Of a DNA stretch of 59,887 bases, positions 27,116 to 36,005 are shown in pieces. The notes beneath the pieces were generated by a model, which worked only from the letters and a program-made list of their open reading frames with translations, was not told where the DNA came from and did no database searches. The position numbers and the translations under genes were made by a program. The stretch is from CALCCV01 sp964388665. Its GTDB lineage: Bacteria > Bdellovibrionota > Bdellovibrionia > Bdellovibrionales > Bdellovibrionaceae. Numbering within the stretch: the stretch's first letter is position 1; each line of letters opens with the position of its first letter. The stretch lies in contig CAYMBJ010000020.1 in the NCBI GenBank assembly GCA_964388665.1, positions 1 to 59,887 of the forward strand. Direction: 5' to 3'.

Positions 27116-27779
27116 AATAATTCAAGCGCACCAGCTAACGAAATCCTATAAGCTTGGCATTCAGCAGCTGAAAATTTTAAAGAGCATCAATTTCGAAGTT
27201 GAGACTGGTCAAAGTGTTTGCATATTGGGCTCGAGTGGCGCCGGAAAAAGCACCTTGTTGCAAATCTTAGGCACATTGGATCGCCCCGACTCGGGCGAGC
27301 TCTATTTTGACGGCCGCAGTCTGTTGGGCATGAGCGATGACGAGCTTTCGGTGTTTCGCTCAGAGCACATGGGTTTTGTATTTCAATTTCACCATCTGAT
27401 CACCGAGTTCAGCGCTTTAGAGAATGTCATGATTCCCTGTCGCATAGCTGATGACGATCTGACGGAAGCGCGCGCCAAGGCGATGGATCTTTTGTACTTT
27501 TTGGGACTTGGCGAGAGAATGAATCATTTCCCCAATGAGCTCTCTGGTGGCGAGCTTCAACGCGTCGCTATTGCTCGCGCTTTGATCCGTAAGCCACAAA
27601 TTCTATTTGCTGACGAGCCCACAGGAAATTTGGACTCAGTCAATAGCGCGCGTATTCAAGAATTGTTTTTTCAGCTCAAAGAGCGACTTCAGCTCACTCT
27701 GATTGTGGTCACCCACGATCTCAATTTTGCCTCGAAATTCAGCAAGGTCTATCGCATGAAAGATGGCGAATGGATTTGA
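27108..27779 (+). CDS. lolD: lipoprotein-releasing ABC transporter ATP-binding protein
   Basis: 223 residues, the usual LolD length. Seen: Walker A GSSGAGKST, Q-loop FVFQFHHLI, signature LSGGELQRVAIARAL, Walker B ILFADEPTGNLD and H-loop VVTHD. The FHHL stretch after the Q-loop is typical of LolD. It powers the membrane permease encoded just upstream, with which it overlaps by 8 bp. Located at the cytoplasmic face of the inner membrane. The order prfB, permease, lolD, bamA places lipoprotein export directly before OMP assembly. Confidence 0.94.
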   Translation: MSKIIQAHQLTKSYKLGIQQLKILKSINFEVETGQSVCILGSSGAGKSTLLQILGTLDRPDSGELYFDGRSLLGMSDDELSVFRSEHMGFVFQFHHLITEFSALENVMIPCRIADDDLTEARAKAMDLLYFLGLGERMNHFPNELSGGELQRVAIARALIRKPQILFADEPTGNLDSVNSARIQELFFQLKERLQLTLIVVTHDLNFASKFSKVYRMKDGEWI

Positions 27780-27797
27780 ATTCGGTCATGAGACTTT

Positions 27798-27826
27798 TTG
27801 ACAGTAGTTATCAATTTCGCTAGGGT
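27798..27826 (+). promoter_or_regulatory. sigma-70-like promoter for the bamA-lpx cluster
   Basis: TTGACA (27798-27803), a 17-bp spacer, then TAGGGT (27821-27826). The -35 is consensus; the -10 keeps the conserved T1, A2 and T6. The first gene, bamA, starts at 27872. Confidence 0.5.
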
Positions 27827-27871
27827 GTCCCGGTTGTGGACGAGTTGCCCTAGGAATTTAGGAGTTATTTT

Positions 27872-30391
27872 TTGCGCATTGATAAATTTTCGCTGTTGAG
27901 CCCCTTATTTGTATTACGCCACATGTTCATAATCAGCTTCATCGCCTGCTTCGTTATTGGCTCCATCGGCATGACTCCAGCAGCGGCTCAGGTAAAGGCG
28001 CCGGTGCAACCGGCGCAGGCACAGGCACAGGCATCCCGGGCGAAGGTAGCAAAGCCGGCGCAGCGCTCGATTCCAGGTGCCGATGCCGAGTTCGTGTTTA
28101 GTGCGATCGAGGTCGAAGGCAATAAGAAAATTGAAAAAGAAGCTTTGACACTCAAACTGGGATTTAAAGCTGGCGACAAGATCACTCAAAAAAATATTCG
28201 AAGTGCGATTCAAGGTCTTTTTTCTTTGGGCTACTTCGCTGATATTCAGTTTCATCGGCGGCAGTCCGCTTCCGGTGATGTGCTGCAAATTGTCGTCACC
28301 GAAAAACCGAGCATCGTAGAAATTAAATTCGAAGGCAACAGTGAGTTTAAAGAAGAAGAGTTGATCGAAGCGGCATCTGTTAAAAAATATGAAATTATCA
28401 ATCTCGCCAAAGTTCGCGAGGCCCAAGACAAAATTCAAAAAATGTACGAGGACAAAGGATTCTATTTGGCGCGCGTGGTGGCTGATATTGAGGATGTTCA
28501 GGCTGAGCAGACGGTAAAGATCACCTTTCGTATCGATGAAAATGAAAAAGTAAAAGTTAAAAAGATCACCTTTATTGGCAACAAAGCTCTCTCACAAGAA
28601 GAGTTGAAAACGCGAATGCAGACGGCAGAGGGTGGTTTCTTCTCGCCCATCTTTGGTACGGGTGCCTTTAAACAGGAGACCTTTGATCGCGACGTCACCA
28701 TCTTGACTTATCTCTATTATTCCAAAGGCTATGTTCGCGCCAAAATCGATCGCCCGGCCGTGACCATCACCCCTGATCGCAAGAGCCTGTACATCACTTT
28801 TCAAGTTGAAGAAGGGGAGCAGTACTCTGTGGGTGAAATTGATTTTTCAGGAGACATGCTCTTTCCAAAAGCAGAGCTTCTTGAAACCATCAGAATTGAT
28901 GAGAGCGAGATCTTTGCCTACGATGTTTTGCAGCAAGATCTCAGTGAGCTCACGGCAAAGTATGGGGATTTGGGCTACGCCTATGCCAATGTGATTCCAA
29001 AGAGCATTTTCCACGATGACACGCGCAAGGTGGATTTGGTTTTTGAGTTTGATAAGGGTGAGAAGGTTTATTTTGGCCGTATCGATATCGTCGGAAACAC
29101 ACGCACTCGGGACAAAGTGATCCGCCGAGAGCTCAAGATCGAAGAAGGTGCACTTTACAATGAAACCGGCAAGCGCGACTCCATCGCCAATGTTCAGCGT
29201 TTGGGATTTTTTGAAGAGGTCAATTTCAAAACGAGCTCGGATCCTGATCGACCGCAGATCATGCACATTGATGTGTCGGTCAAGGAGCGCAGCACGGGGC
29301 AGATTCAGTTGGCCGCGGGATATGGTTCCAATCAGGGCCTCAATTTTCAGGGAAGCGTTCAGCAGCCCAACTTTTTAGGCAAAGGCCAAAACTTGGGTGT
29401 GAGTATCGAACTTAGCGAGCGCTATTCGCGCTATGATTTGTCCTTCACTGAGCCCTATTGGAACGATACGGACTGGTCCGTGGGTGGGCGCCTGTTCAAA
29501 ACCACCAACACAGGTCGCGAAGATTTTAATGAAGACAAATTGGGCGGTTCCATATTTTTAGGTCATCCCGTTGCCGATAAATTGCGCGCCAATGTGAGCT
29601 TCGGTGTTACCGAGACCAAGCTCACCAAGACCACGAGAAAAATTAAAAATCCTGCCGATCCCAATGGTGAACTCATCGATCAGGACATCACGGATCCCGA
29701 GATTTTCCCGCTTGAAACCGCAAATGGACAGAGTCGAACTTTGGGGTTGAGTTTGGATTATGACACGCGAAATGACAGGATTCGCCCTAGCAGCGGTATC
29801 TATTCGCGCGCAAGCTATTCTCACACAGCCTTTGGTGGCGACATCAATTACTTTCGCGCCGGCGCAGATTTTCGGTATTTCAAAAACATTTTTTGGGACG
29901 TGGTTTGGCGCAACAATTTGACCTATGCCAAAGTGGGCGCCATTGGCGATAAGGATGTTCCATTCAATGAGAGACTCCTCCTGGGCGGACCCTACTCACT
30001 GCGCGGCTACCAGTATTCTCACGTTGGTAAAAAGAAGTACTCGCAGTTAAAATTTGACCAGATTAAGGCTGCTGATCCAAGCATTCCAGACGATGTGGCC
30101 CGTGAAAGATCCTTCAAGTTTTTTGGTGGCACCCAGCAGGCTGTGGTGCAAAGCGAATTGCAGATGCCACTCATTCGCGAAGCCGATATGTTCTTTGTGG
30201 TGTTTTACGATGTCGGTATTGCCGAAGATGATTTTACTGCTGATGAGATCTATAGTGACGTGGGCATGGGGATTCGCTGGTTTTCACCGATTGGTCCGCT
30301 CCGTTTTGAGTGGGGCTTCCCGTCGAAAAGAGATCCCATTTACAATCCGGATCCTACACGCTTTGATTTCACAATCGGGGCACCCTTTTAG
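27872..30391 (+). CDS. bamA: outer membrane protein assembly factor BamA
   Basis: 839 residues. TTG 27872 has an AGGAG 7 nt upstream; an ATG at 27923 (MFIISF) would also leave a signal peptide, cleaved near AAAQ. A Gln/Ala/Pro-rich spacer is followed by five POTRA repeats (about residues 70-440; for example FSAIEVEGNKKIEKEAL and VYFGRIDIVGNTRTRDKVI). Then comes the Omp85 barrel, with the loop-6 signature GPYSLRGY and a terminal Phe. It is the central subunit of the Bam complex, folding beta-barrel proteins into the outer membrane. The chaperone gene skp follows, the usual partner arrangement. Confidence 0.96.
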   Translation: MRIDKFSLLSPLFVLRHMFIISFIACFVIGSIGMTPAAAQVKAPVQPAQAQAQASRAKVAKPAQRSIPGADAEFVFSAIEVEGNKKIEKEALTLKLGFKAGDKITQKNIRSAIQGLFSLGYFADIQFHRRQSASGDVLQIVVTEKPSIVEIKFEGNSEFKEEELIEAASVKKYEIINLAKVREAQDKIQKMYEDKGFYLARVVADIEDVQAEQTVKITFRIDENEKVKVKKITFIGNKALSQEELKTRMQTAEGGFFSPIFGTGAFKQETFDRDVTILTYLYYSKGYVRAKIDRPAVTITPDRKSLYITFQVEEGEQYSVGEIDFSGDMLFPKAELLETIRIDESEIFAYDVLQQDLSELTAKYGDLGYAYANVIPKSIFHDDTRKVDLVFEFDKGEKVYFGRIDIVGNTRTRDKVIRRELKIEEGALYNETGKRDSIANVQRLGFFEEVNFKTSSDPDRPQIMHIDVSVKERSTGQIQLAAGYGSNQGLNFQGSVQQPNFLGKGQNLGVSIELSERYSRYDLSFTEPYWNDTDWSVGGRLFKTTNTGREDFNEDKLGGSIFLGHPVADKLRANVSFGVTETKLTKTTRKIKNPADPNGELIDQDITDPEIFPLETANGQSRTLGLSLDYDTRNDRIRPSSGIYSRASYSHTAFGGDINYFRAGADFRYFKNIFWDVVWRNNLTYAKVGAIGDKDVPFNERLLLGGPYSLRGYQYSHVGKKKYSQLKFDQIKAADPSIPDDVARERSFKFFGGTQQAVVQSELQMPLIREADMFFVVFYDVGIAEDDFTADEIYSDVGMGIRWFSPIGPLRFEWGFPSKRDPIYNPDPTRFDFTIGAPF

Positions 30392-30474
30392 GTATTAATT
30401 TAATAAGAATTGAAAGAGCCGAAATTTAATATAGAATTTATTGGGTAGAATTCAGAAAATAATGAGGAGGACGT

Positions 30475-30978
30475 ATGAAGATAAAGAGTGCAGTGGTGGC
30501 AATGGCCTTTTTGTTCGCAAGCCAAGCTCAAGCAGAGATCAAAGTGGGGCTAGTGAACATGCAAAAAGCTCTCTTTGCAACGGCCCAGGGCAAAAAGGTC
30601 AAGAGCGAACTGGATGCAGAACTTGAAAAGCGCAATAAGGATCTGCAAAAAAAAGAGGGTGATCTTAAGAAGATGAAAGAGGACATCGAGAAAAAGCGAG
30701 CGGTTCTATCTGAAGATGCTTTTAGTAAGAAGTCACAGGCCTTTGACGAGGAGATGTTCAAATATCGTGATTCCTTTACCAAAAATCAAATGGAGTTGCA
30801 GAAAAAACAAAATGATCTCTTGGCGCCAATACTGGACAAAATGAAGAAGGCCATCGAGAAGGTCGCCAAAGATCAGAAGTTGAATTTGGTTTTGGAAAAC
30901 AATCAGATGGTTCTTTTTGTAGAAAAGCCATTGGATATCACTGACGATGTCGTCAAAGAGTTTGAAACACTGAAATGA
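30475..30978 (+). CDS. skp: periplasmic chaperone Skp/OmpH
   Basis: 167 residues with an AGGAGG ribosome-binding site. The signal peptide ends SQAQA, and the mature protein begins EIKVGLVNMQKAL, the conserved opening strand of the family. The middle (about 45-120) is a long Lys/Glu-rich coiled coil (tentacles), and the end LNLVLENNQMVLFVEKPLDITDDV is the second part of the core. It holds unfolded outer-membrane proteins during periplasmic transit. It overlaps lpxA by ATGA. Confidence 0.92.
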   Translation: MKIKSAVVAMAFLFASQAQAEIKVGLVNMQKALFATAQGKKVKSELDAELEKRNKDLQKKEGDLKKMKEDIEKKRAVLSEDAFSKKSQAFDEEMFKYRDSFTKNQMELQKKQNDLLAPILDKMKKAIEKVAKDQKLNLVLENNQMVLFVEKPLDITDDVVKEFETLK

Positions 30979-31835
30979 AAATACACTCCTCATCCGTAGT
31001 TACTGGTGAATTGGAATGCGGGCCCGACGTTGAAATCGGTCCCTACTGTCTCATCCAAGGAAAAGTGAAAATTGGCCAGGGCACTTTTGTCGAAGGTCAT
31101 GTCACCCTTGGTAGCCGCCATGGAATCTTAGAAATCGGCAGCAATAATCATTTCTGTCCAGGAGCTGTGATTGGTGGTCCGCCACAGGACATCTCCTATA
31201 AGGGTGAAAACACCAAGCTGATCATTGGTAGCAACAATACCTTTCGCGAATTCTCCACTGTGAATTTGGCCACAAGCAAGGGCACGGGGGCTACGGTGAT
31301 TGGCAACAATTGCTACTTCATGGCCTATACTCATGTGGGTCATGATTGCCGAATTGGTGACAATGTCGTGATAGCAAATGATTCGCATCTCGGTGGTCAC
31401 TGCGAAATCGAAGATGGCGTATTTATTGGCGGCGTTTGCGCTTTCAATCAGTTCACGAAAGTGGGAAAAAACGCCTACATCGCCGGAAGTGCAGTGGTAA
31501 ACAAAGACATCATTCCTTTTAGCAAAGCCCAAGGCAATTACGCCGTAATTCGAGCAACAAATAAAATTGGACTGCAAAGAAAAGGCTATTCGCGCGAAGA
31601 AATTTTGAATGTACACAAAGCTATTCGCATCATCACCTATGGTACCAAAACCATTGATGAGGCAATGGAGCGCATTGCAAAGGAGTGCTTCCCGAGTGAG
31701 ACAATACAGTATTTGATCAATTTCATTCGCTCAAGCAAACGTGGCATTGCCGTTGATCGCAGTCTGCGCGAGATGCCAGAAGATGCTCCCGAAGATGGAT
31801 CAGAGCAAAGAGCAGGAAAAGATAAAGCAGAATAG
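30975..31835 (+). CDS. lpxA: UDP-N-acetylglucosamine (or 3-amino analogue) acyltransferase LpxA
   Basis: 286 residues. A left-handed beta-helix of hexapeptide repeats (about 1-190) is followed by the helical C-terminal region. The catalytic His123 (THVGHDCRIGD), His120 and His142 (LGGHCEI) match E. coli His125, 122 and 144. The position equivalent to E. coli His160 is Asn158 (AFNQF instead of VHQF). It transfers an R-3-hydroxyacyl chain from ACP to position 3 of the UDP-sugar, the first step of lipid A synthesis. The neighbouring oxidoreductase and the changed residue raise the possibility that the acceptor carries a 3-amino group; this is inference. The C-terminal acidic tail is longer than usual. 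Confidence 0.94.
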   Translation: MKIHSSSVVTGELECGPDVEIGPYCLIQGKVKIGQGTFVEGHVTLGSRHGILEIGSNNHFCPGAVIGGPPQDISYKGENTKLIIGSNNTFREFSTVNLATSKGTGATVIGNNCYFMAYTHVGHDCRIGDNVVIANDSHLGGHCEIEDGVFIGGVCAFNQFTKVGKNAYIAGSAVVNKDIIPFSKAQGNYAVIRATNKIGLQRKGYSREEILNVHKAIRIITYGTKTIDEAMERIAKECFPSETIQYLINFIRSSKRGIAVDRSLREMPEDAPEDGSEQRAGKDKAE

Positions 31836-31846
31836 GGGATTCACCT

Positions 31847-32791
31847 ATGGCAGAAAAAAACGAAAATCCCTCTTCTCGAGCCAAAAAGTGGCGGGCTGGG
31901 CTCATTGGCGCTGGCTACTTGGGCGGCTTTCATGCCGAAAAGCTTCATCAACATCCACAGGTGGAGTTGACCTGGATCAGTGATCTCAATGAAGTGCGGC
32001 TGAAAGAATTGCAGGGCAAATTTGGCTGCCAGGTGACGACGGACTACAAAAGTCTGGCAAAGCAGGTGGATTTTGTCGTGATCGCGAGCTCCACCACAAC
32101 ACATTACGAAATAGCCAGCTTTTTTGCGGCTCAGGGCCTACCGATATTTTTAGAAAAGCCCATTGCCACCTCCATGGCAGAGGCGCGCGATTTGCTCGCG
32201 ATCAGCGAAAAGAACAAATCGCCAATCATGATTGGGCACATTGAGCGCTTCAATCCAGTGCTGATTCGCGCCCGCGAGTTGGCAAAGCTGATCGAGCCAG
32301 TATTTGTGCGCTGTTATCGGCGCGGACCCTTTCGTGAGCGCGGCTCTGATGTGAGTGTCGCTCATGATTTGATGATTCATGATTTTGATCTTTTAAGGCA
32401 TTGGACAGATTGTCAGTCACTGGATTTTGATTTTGCAGTTAAAAAGAGTTTTCGCTCGCAACATATTGACCATGTACTGGTGGGGGGCCGCACCGACAAG
32501 GGTCTCCAGTTTGAGCTGGAGGCCACGCGCCTCTGGCCTGAGGTGCAGCGTGGAGTTCAGGTCTTGGGTCAGAAAGGCTCTCTGGATATCAATTCAGTAA
32601 CGGGCTTGATCACCAAAGCAGATTTTACCTCATCAGAAATGAATCAAGAGATGGTCCCTAAAGCTGATGCAATGAACAGTGAACTCAGCAGTTTTGTGAC
32701 TGAAGTTTTGCAAAATGGTCGATCGCCGTCAGTGACAGCGGTGGACGGAGCATGGGCACTGGAGCAGGTCGAGAAGGTATTGCGTGCCTGA
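31847..32791 (+). CDS. Gfo/Idh/MocA-family oxidoreductase, possible UDP-GlcNAc 3-dehydrogenase (GnnA-like)
   Basis: 314 residues. A Rossmann NAD(P) domain shows GLIGAGYLGGFHAEKL, and FLEKPIATSMAEA matches the family EKP motif, with a C-terminal substrate domain after about residue 125. It sits between lpxA and lpxB, overlapping lpxB by 8 bp. Known: in Acidithiobacillus, GnnA of this family oxidises UDP-GlcNAc at C3 and GnnB transaminates it, and their genes lie at lpxA-lpxB; the lipid A of Bdellovibrio bacteriovorus has a diamino-glucose backbone. I infer a GnnA role. No GnnB-like aminotransferase is in this window, so the partner would have to be elsewhere. A different sugar dehydrogenase is the alternative. 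Confidence 0.85.
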   Translation: MAEKNENPSSRAKKWRAGLIGAGYLGGFHAEKLHQHPQVELTWISDLNEVRLKELQGKFGCQVTTDYKSLAKQVDFVVIASSTTTHYEIASFFAAQGLPIFLEKPIATSMAEARDLLAISEKNKSPIMIGHIERFNPVLIRARELAKLIEPVFVRCYRRGPFRERGSDVSVAHDLMIHDFDLLRHWTDCQSLDFDFAVKKSFRSQHIDHVLVGGRTDKGLQFELEATRLWPEVQRGVQVLGQKGSLDINSVTGLITKADFTSSEMNQEMVPKADAMNSELSSFVTEVLQNGRSPSVTAVDGAWALEQVEKVLRA

Positions 32792-33944
32792 TTCGGTTCT
32801 GATTGTCTCCGCAGAAGCCTCCAGCTATCACTACGCCACTCGTCTTTTAGAACATTGGCAGGCTGAAAATCGCGACATTCAGGCCTTTGGCGTTGGCAGC
32901 CCCGAAATGGAACAAATGGGCTTTGAGCGCCTAGGTAAATCGGAAGACATGGCCATTGTGGGAGCTGTTGAGATCATCAACGCCTACGGCATGCTCAAGG
33001 GTGTTTTTGATCGCTTGGTCGCCGCAGCTGAAGCGAGGCGCCCTAAAGTGGCCATTGTGATGGATTATCCAGAGTTCAATTTGATGCTCAGTAAAAAGCT
33101 CAATGCCCTAGGAATTCCAGTAGTGTATTATATTTCACCCCAGGTATGGGCATGGCGCCAGGGACGAGTGAAGACCATTAAAAAATACTGCAAAAAGGTA
33201 CTGGTGCTTTTTCCGTTTGAGATTCCTTTCTATGAGCGCCATCAGGTGCCCGTCGAATTTGTTGGTCACCCGATTTTGGATGAACTCGACGAGAAATTTT
33301 TTGATCCCGGATATCGTGACCTTCATCGCGGGCAAGTGGGTATACAAAAAGAGGACATTGTCCTGGGTTTGATGCCGGGCAGCCGACGTCTGGAGTTGCG
33401 CCAGCACTTTGCCATTCAGTTGGACACCGCTCGTATTCTTGCCAAAAAATATCCGCAGTTAAAAATTTTGATTTTGGTGGCACCCAGTTTTTCTAAAGAT
33501 GATTTGCTTCCCTACCTCGAAGACTTTCGTTTGCCCTACATTGTGTTGAAGGACGACCCTTTTCGCATGATTCACCTCACCGATATGCTCTTGGCCGCCA
33601 GTGGCACGGCCACATTGATGATCGGTCTATTGCAAAAACCAATGGTGATCATGTACCGCATGAAATTTTTAACCTCCTTGATTGCAAAAACTCTGGTTCG
33701 CGGCGCAAAATTTTTTGGTCTCGTCAATTTGATATTGGACCGAGAGGTGGTGCCTGAGCGCTTTCAGGGGGATGCCAATCCTGAAGAGCTAGCCAAACAA
33801 CTGAGCCGTTTTGTTGATGAGCCACAGTACAAAGAAAAAGTGATCGCAGAATTGGCGAAGATTGAAGCCACTTTGGGCGAAAGAGGTGCCACCAAGCGAG
33901 TGGCGCAGGCGCTCGAAGAGTACCTTCAACCCATCAAAGGCTGA
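32784..33944 (+). CDS. lpxB: lipid-A-disaccharide synthase
   Basis: 386 residues from GTG 32784. A GT-B type (family GT19) enzyme that joins UDP-diacyl-sugar and lipid X into the beta-1,6 disaccharide. Seen: VVYYISPQVWAWRQGRVKTI, VLVLFPFEIPFYE, VEFVGHPILDE and LMPGSRRLELRQH, all strong LpxB signatures. The N-terminal family motif normally reading GEASGD is AEASSY (residues 10-15), and the usual APDFN reads YPEFN. These deviations fall near the substrate-binding N-terminal domain and may go with an altered lipid A precursor. The order lpxA, oxidoreductase, lpxB, lpxK is tightly packed. Confidence 0.94.
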   Translation: MPDSVLIVSAEASSYHYATRLLEHWQAENRDIQAFGVGSPEMEQMGFERLGKSEDMAIVGAVEIINAYGMLKGVFDRLVAAAEARRPKVAIVMDYPEFNLMLSKKLNALGIPVVYYISPQVWAWRQGRVKTIKKYCKKVLVLFPFEIPFYERHQVPVEFVGHPILDELDEKFFDPGYRDLHRGQVGIQKEDIVLGLMPGSRRLELRQHFAIQLDTARILAKKYPQLKILILVAPSFSKDDLLPYLEDFRLPYIVLKDDPFRMIHLTDMLLAASGTATLMIGLLQKPMVIMYRMKFLTSLIAKTLVRGAKFFGLVNLILDREVVPERFQGDANPEELAKQLSRFVDEPQYKEKVIAELAKIEATLGERGATKRVAQALEEYLQPIKG

Positions 33945-33954
33945 GGTGCGCAAT

Positions 33955-35025
33955 ATGAAAAAATTAGTGCGCATTATGCTATTCCCTTTCTCGCTATTGC
34001 ACGGCAGTTTGGCTTGGCTCCATCGCTATTGGTGGCACCTCTTTCGCAAGAATCAAATTCGTGTTTCGGCGGCCGTGATCAGCATTGGCAATTTGACCAT
34101 GGGAGGCACGGGCAAGACGCCGCTGATTCAGTGGGTGGCCAAAGAACTTTTTTCTCGTGGATTCAAAGTGGGGATTGTTTGCAGGGCCTATCGAGCTCGG
34201 CAGCAGGAGCCCGCGATTGTGGAGATCGCAAGCGATGACGACCACAGCGCGAGCATGGCCGCCGCTGCGGCAAGGTTTGGTGACGAAGCGGTATTGCATC
34301 GGCGGCAGTTGCCAGCCGATATCGCTGTTGTTTCAGGACAAAGCAAGTCCGCAATGGCAAGATTTTTGTGTGACCAGGTCAAGGATCTTGAATTCCTATT
34401 GGTGGATGATGGCTATCAGCACCACAGTTTGCACCGTGATTTGGACATTTTGGTTTTGCCAGCTGAGCAACAGCCGCTTGAGCACTGGCCTTTTCCCACA
34501 GGCAGGAGTCGCGAGTTTTTTACAGCAAAAAAGTATGCAGACATTTGGGTTTTGAGTCACAAAAGCGACACAGCCAGCGCTATCAAATGCAGTATCGACA
34601 TCACCAACGCAAAAGTTCCTGTGTTTGATATGCACTTGACGACACCACTGCACGCGCAATTGCAAAACTTGCCCAGTCAAACTCCGGTGCTGGCCTTTTG
34701 CGGATTGGCTGCGCCAGATTTTTTTTTCGCGGACCTCAAGCGTGCCTATCCACAGCTTGCCTGGAGTTTTGTTAAGTTTTCGGACCATCAGGCCTTTGGC
34801 GCGGCCGAGCTGCGCAGGCTGCAAAGTTTTTCTGGAAATCATTTGGTTTGCACACAAAAAGATGCAGTAAAGTTACATAATAATTCAATGGCCGTTGACG
34901 GTAAAAATGTTATTGTGGTGGGGTATGAAGTGAACATTTCAGCTGCTGTGTCTTTGGCCAACGCGGGGACTGGTGCCGCCAAATCTTTGATGGATTGCAT
35001 TGTGGAACTGCGAAATCGCGGCTAA
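33955..35025 (+). CDS. lpxK: tetraacyldisaccharide 4'-kinase
   Basis: 356 residues. ATG 33955 is chosen for the GAGGTG upstream and for the membrane-associated N-terminal helix; the frame stays open back to 33862 inside lpxB. Seen: ISIGNLTMGGTGKTPLIQW (P-loop), IVCRAYRARQQ in place of the usual sSRGYgr, FLLVDDGYQHHSLHRDLDIL and HWPFPTGRSRE. It phosphorylates the 4' position of the disaccharide on the inner membrane. Bdellovibrio lipid A has been described as lacking phosphate, so the final fate of this phosphate in the source organism is an open point. Confidence 0.93.
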   Translation: MKKLVRIMLFPFSLLHGSLAWLHRYWWHLFRKNQIRVSAAVISIGNLTMGGTGKTPLIQWVAKELFSRGFKVGIVCRAYRARQQEPAIVEIASDDDHSASMAAAAARFGDEAVLHRRQLPADIAVVSGQSKSAMARFLCDQVKDLEFLLVDDGYQHHSLHRDLDILVLPAEQQPLEHWPFPTGRSREFFTAKKYADIWVLSHKSDTASAIKCSIDITNAKVPVFDMHLTTPLHAQLQNLPSQTPVLAFCGLAAPDFFFADLKRAYPQLAWSFVKFSDHQAFGAAELRRLQSFSGNHLVCTQKDAVKLHNNSMAVDGKNVIVVGYEVNISAAVSLANAGTGAAKSLMDCIVELRNRG

Positions 35026-35068
35026 ATGTCCCTGAAAGCTCTATGTTTCTTAAAAGTGAGGCACGCAG

Positions 35069-35944
35069 TTGTTGAGTCAGTTAATACATCTTATTGGATG
35101 GATCGGATATCACGTTCCTCGAAAATTGAGACGAGCCTGTGGGGCTTTTTTGGGTGTCTTGTGGTTTGATGTTCTTCGTTTTCGACGCAAGATCGTTTTG
35201 GACAATCTCGACATTGCCTTTCCTGAACTGGATCGCGCGCAAAAAATAAAAATTGGTCGCAAGTCCGTTTACAATTTGGGCGCGAACTTTGTTGATGTTT
35301 TTATTTTGCCTTTTATCAATGATGCTTGGGCAAAAGAAAATGCAGTGATCGAAGGGCGCGAGAATCTTGATGAGGCGATCGCTCAGGGCAAGGGTGTTTA
35401 TGTTCTTTCTATGCATTTGGGCAATGGTGATTTTGCAGGTAGCCTGATCACGATGATGGGCTACGAGCTCTATTTGATTTCAAAGTTCTTCAAGACTCAG
35501 TGGTTCAATGACATATGGTTTGGCCTGCGCCGATCTCGAGGCATTCAGTTTATTGAGCCTCACGGTGCTGAAACTGCATTTAAGATTCTCAAAGCCATTA
35601 AAAAAAAGGCGTTGGTGGTTTTTGTTTTGGATCAATTTATGGGCAAGCCCTTTGGCATTGCTACGCGTTTTTTTGGTCGAGAAACTGGGACTGCCTATGG
35701 ATTGGCGCTATTCTACTTAAAAACAAGGTCTCCAGTCGTGCCTATTTATGCCTTTGAGGGAAATGACAATAAAATTCACGTACGATTTGAAAAGCAGCTC
35801 GAATTGGAGTCTCATATAACTGGAGATAAAGAGCGAGATCTACAGACGCTGACGCAGCTTTTTTCAGATCAGATCGAAGAGTGTGTACGAAGATACCCAG
35901 ACCAGTGGATGTGGGTGCACAGAAGGTGGAAGAAATTTGAGTGA
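35069..35944 (+). CDS. LpxL/LpxM-type lysophospholipid (lipid A) acyltransferase
   Basis: 291 residues from TTG 35069. Seen: N-terminal hydrophobic helix, DNLDIAFPEL, the catalytic HX4D motif as HLGNGD, and DQFMGKPFGIATRFFGRETGTA, all typical of the HtrB/LpxL family. The closing YPDQWMWVHRRWKK is the family C-terminal signature. It adds secondary acyl chains to lipid A at the inner membrane. It follows lpxK by 43 bp, completing the lipid A run. Which chain it adds cannot be read from sequence. Confidence 0.9.
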   Translation: MLSQLIHLIGWIGYHVPRKLRRACGAFLGVLWFDVLRFRRKIVLDNLDIAFPELDRAQKIKIGRKSVYNLGANFVDVFILPFINDAWAKENAVIEGRENLDEAIAQGKGVYVLSMHLGNGDFAGSLITMMGYELYLISKFFKTQWFNDIWFGLRRSRGIQFIEPHGAETAFKILKAIKKKALVVFVLDQFMGKPFGIATRFFGRETGTAYGLALFYLKTRSPVVPIYAFEGNDNKIHVRFEKQLELESHITGDKERDLQTLTQLFSDQIEECVRRYPDQWMWVHRRWKKFE

Positions 35945-36005
35945 ATTTTTGATCCAAATACAAAAGAAATGCAAAGCGCAGTGGTACGGACGGCGACCTG
36001 GCCAC

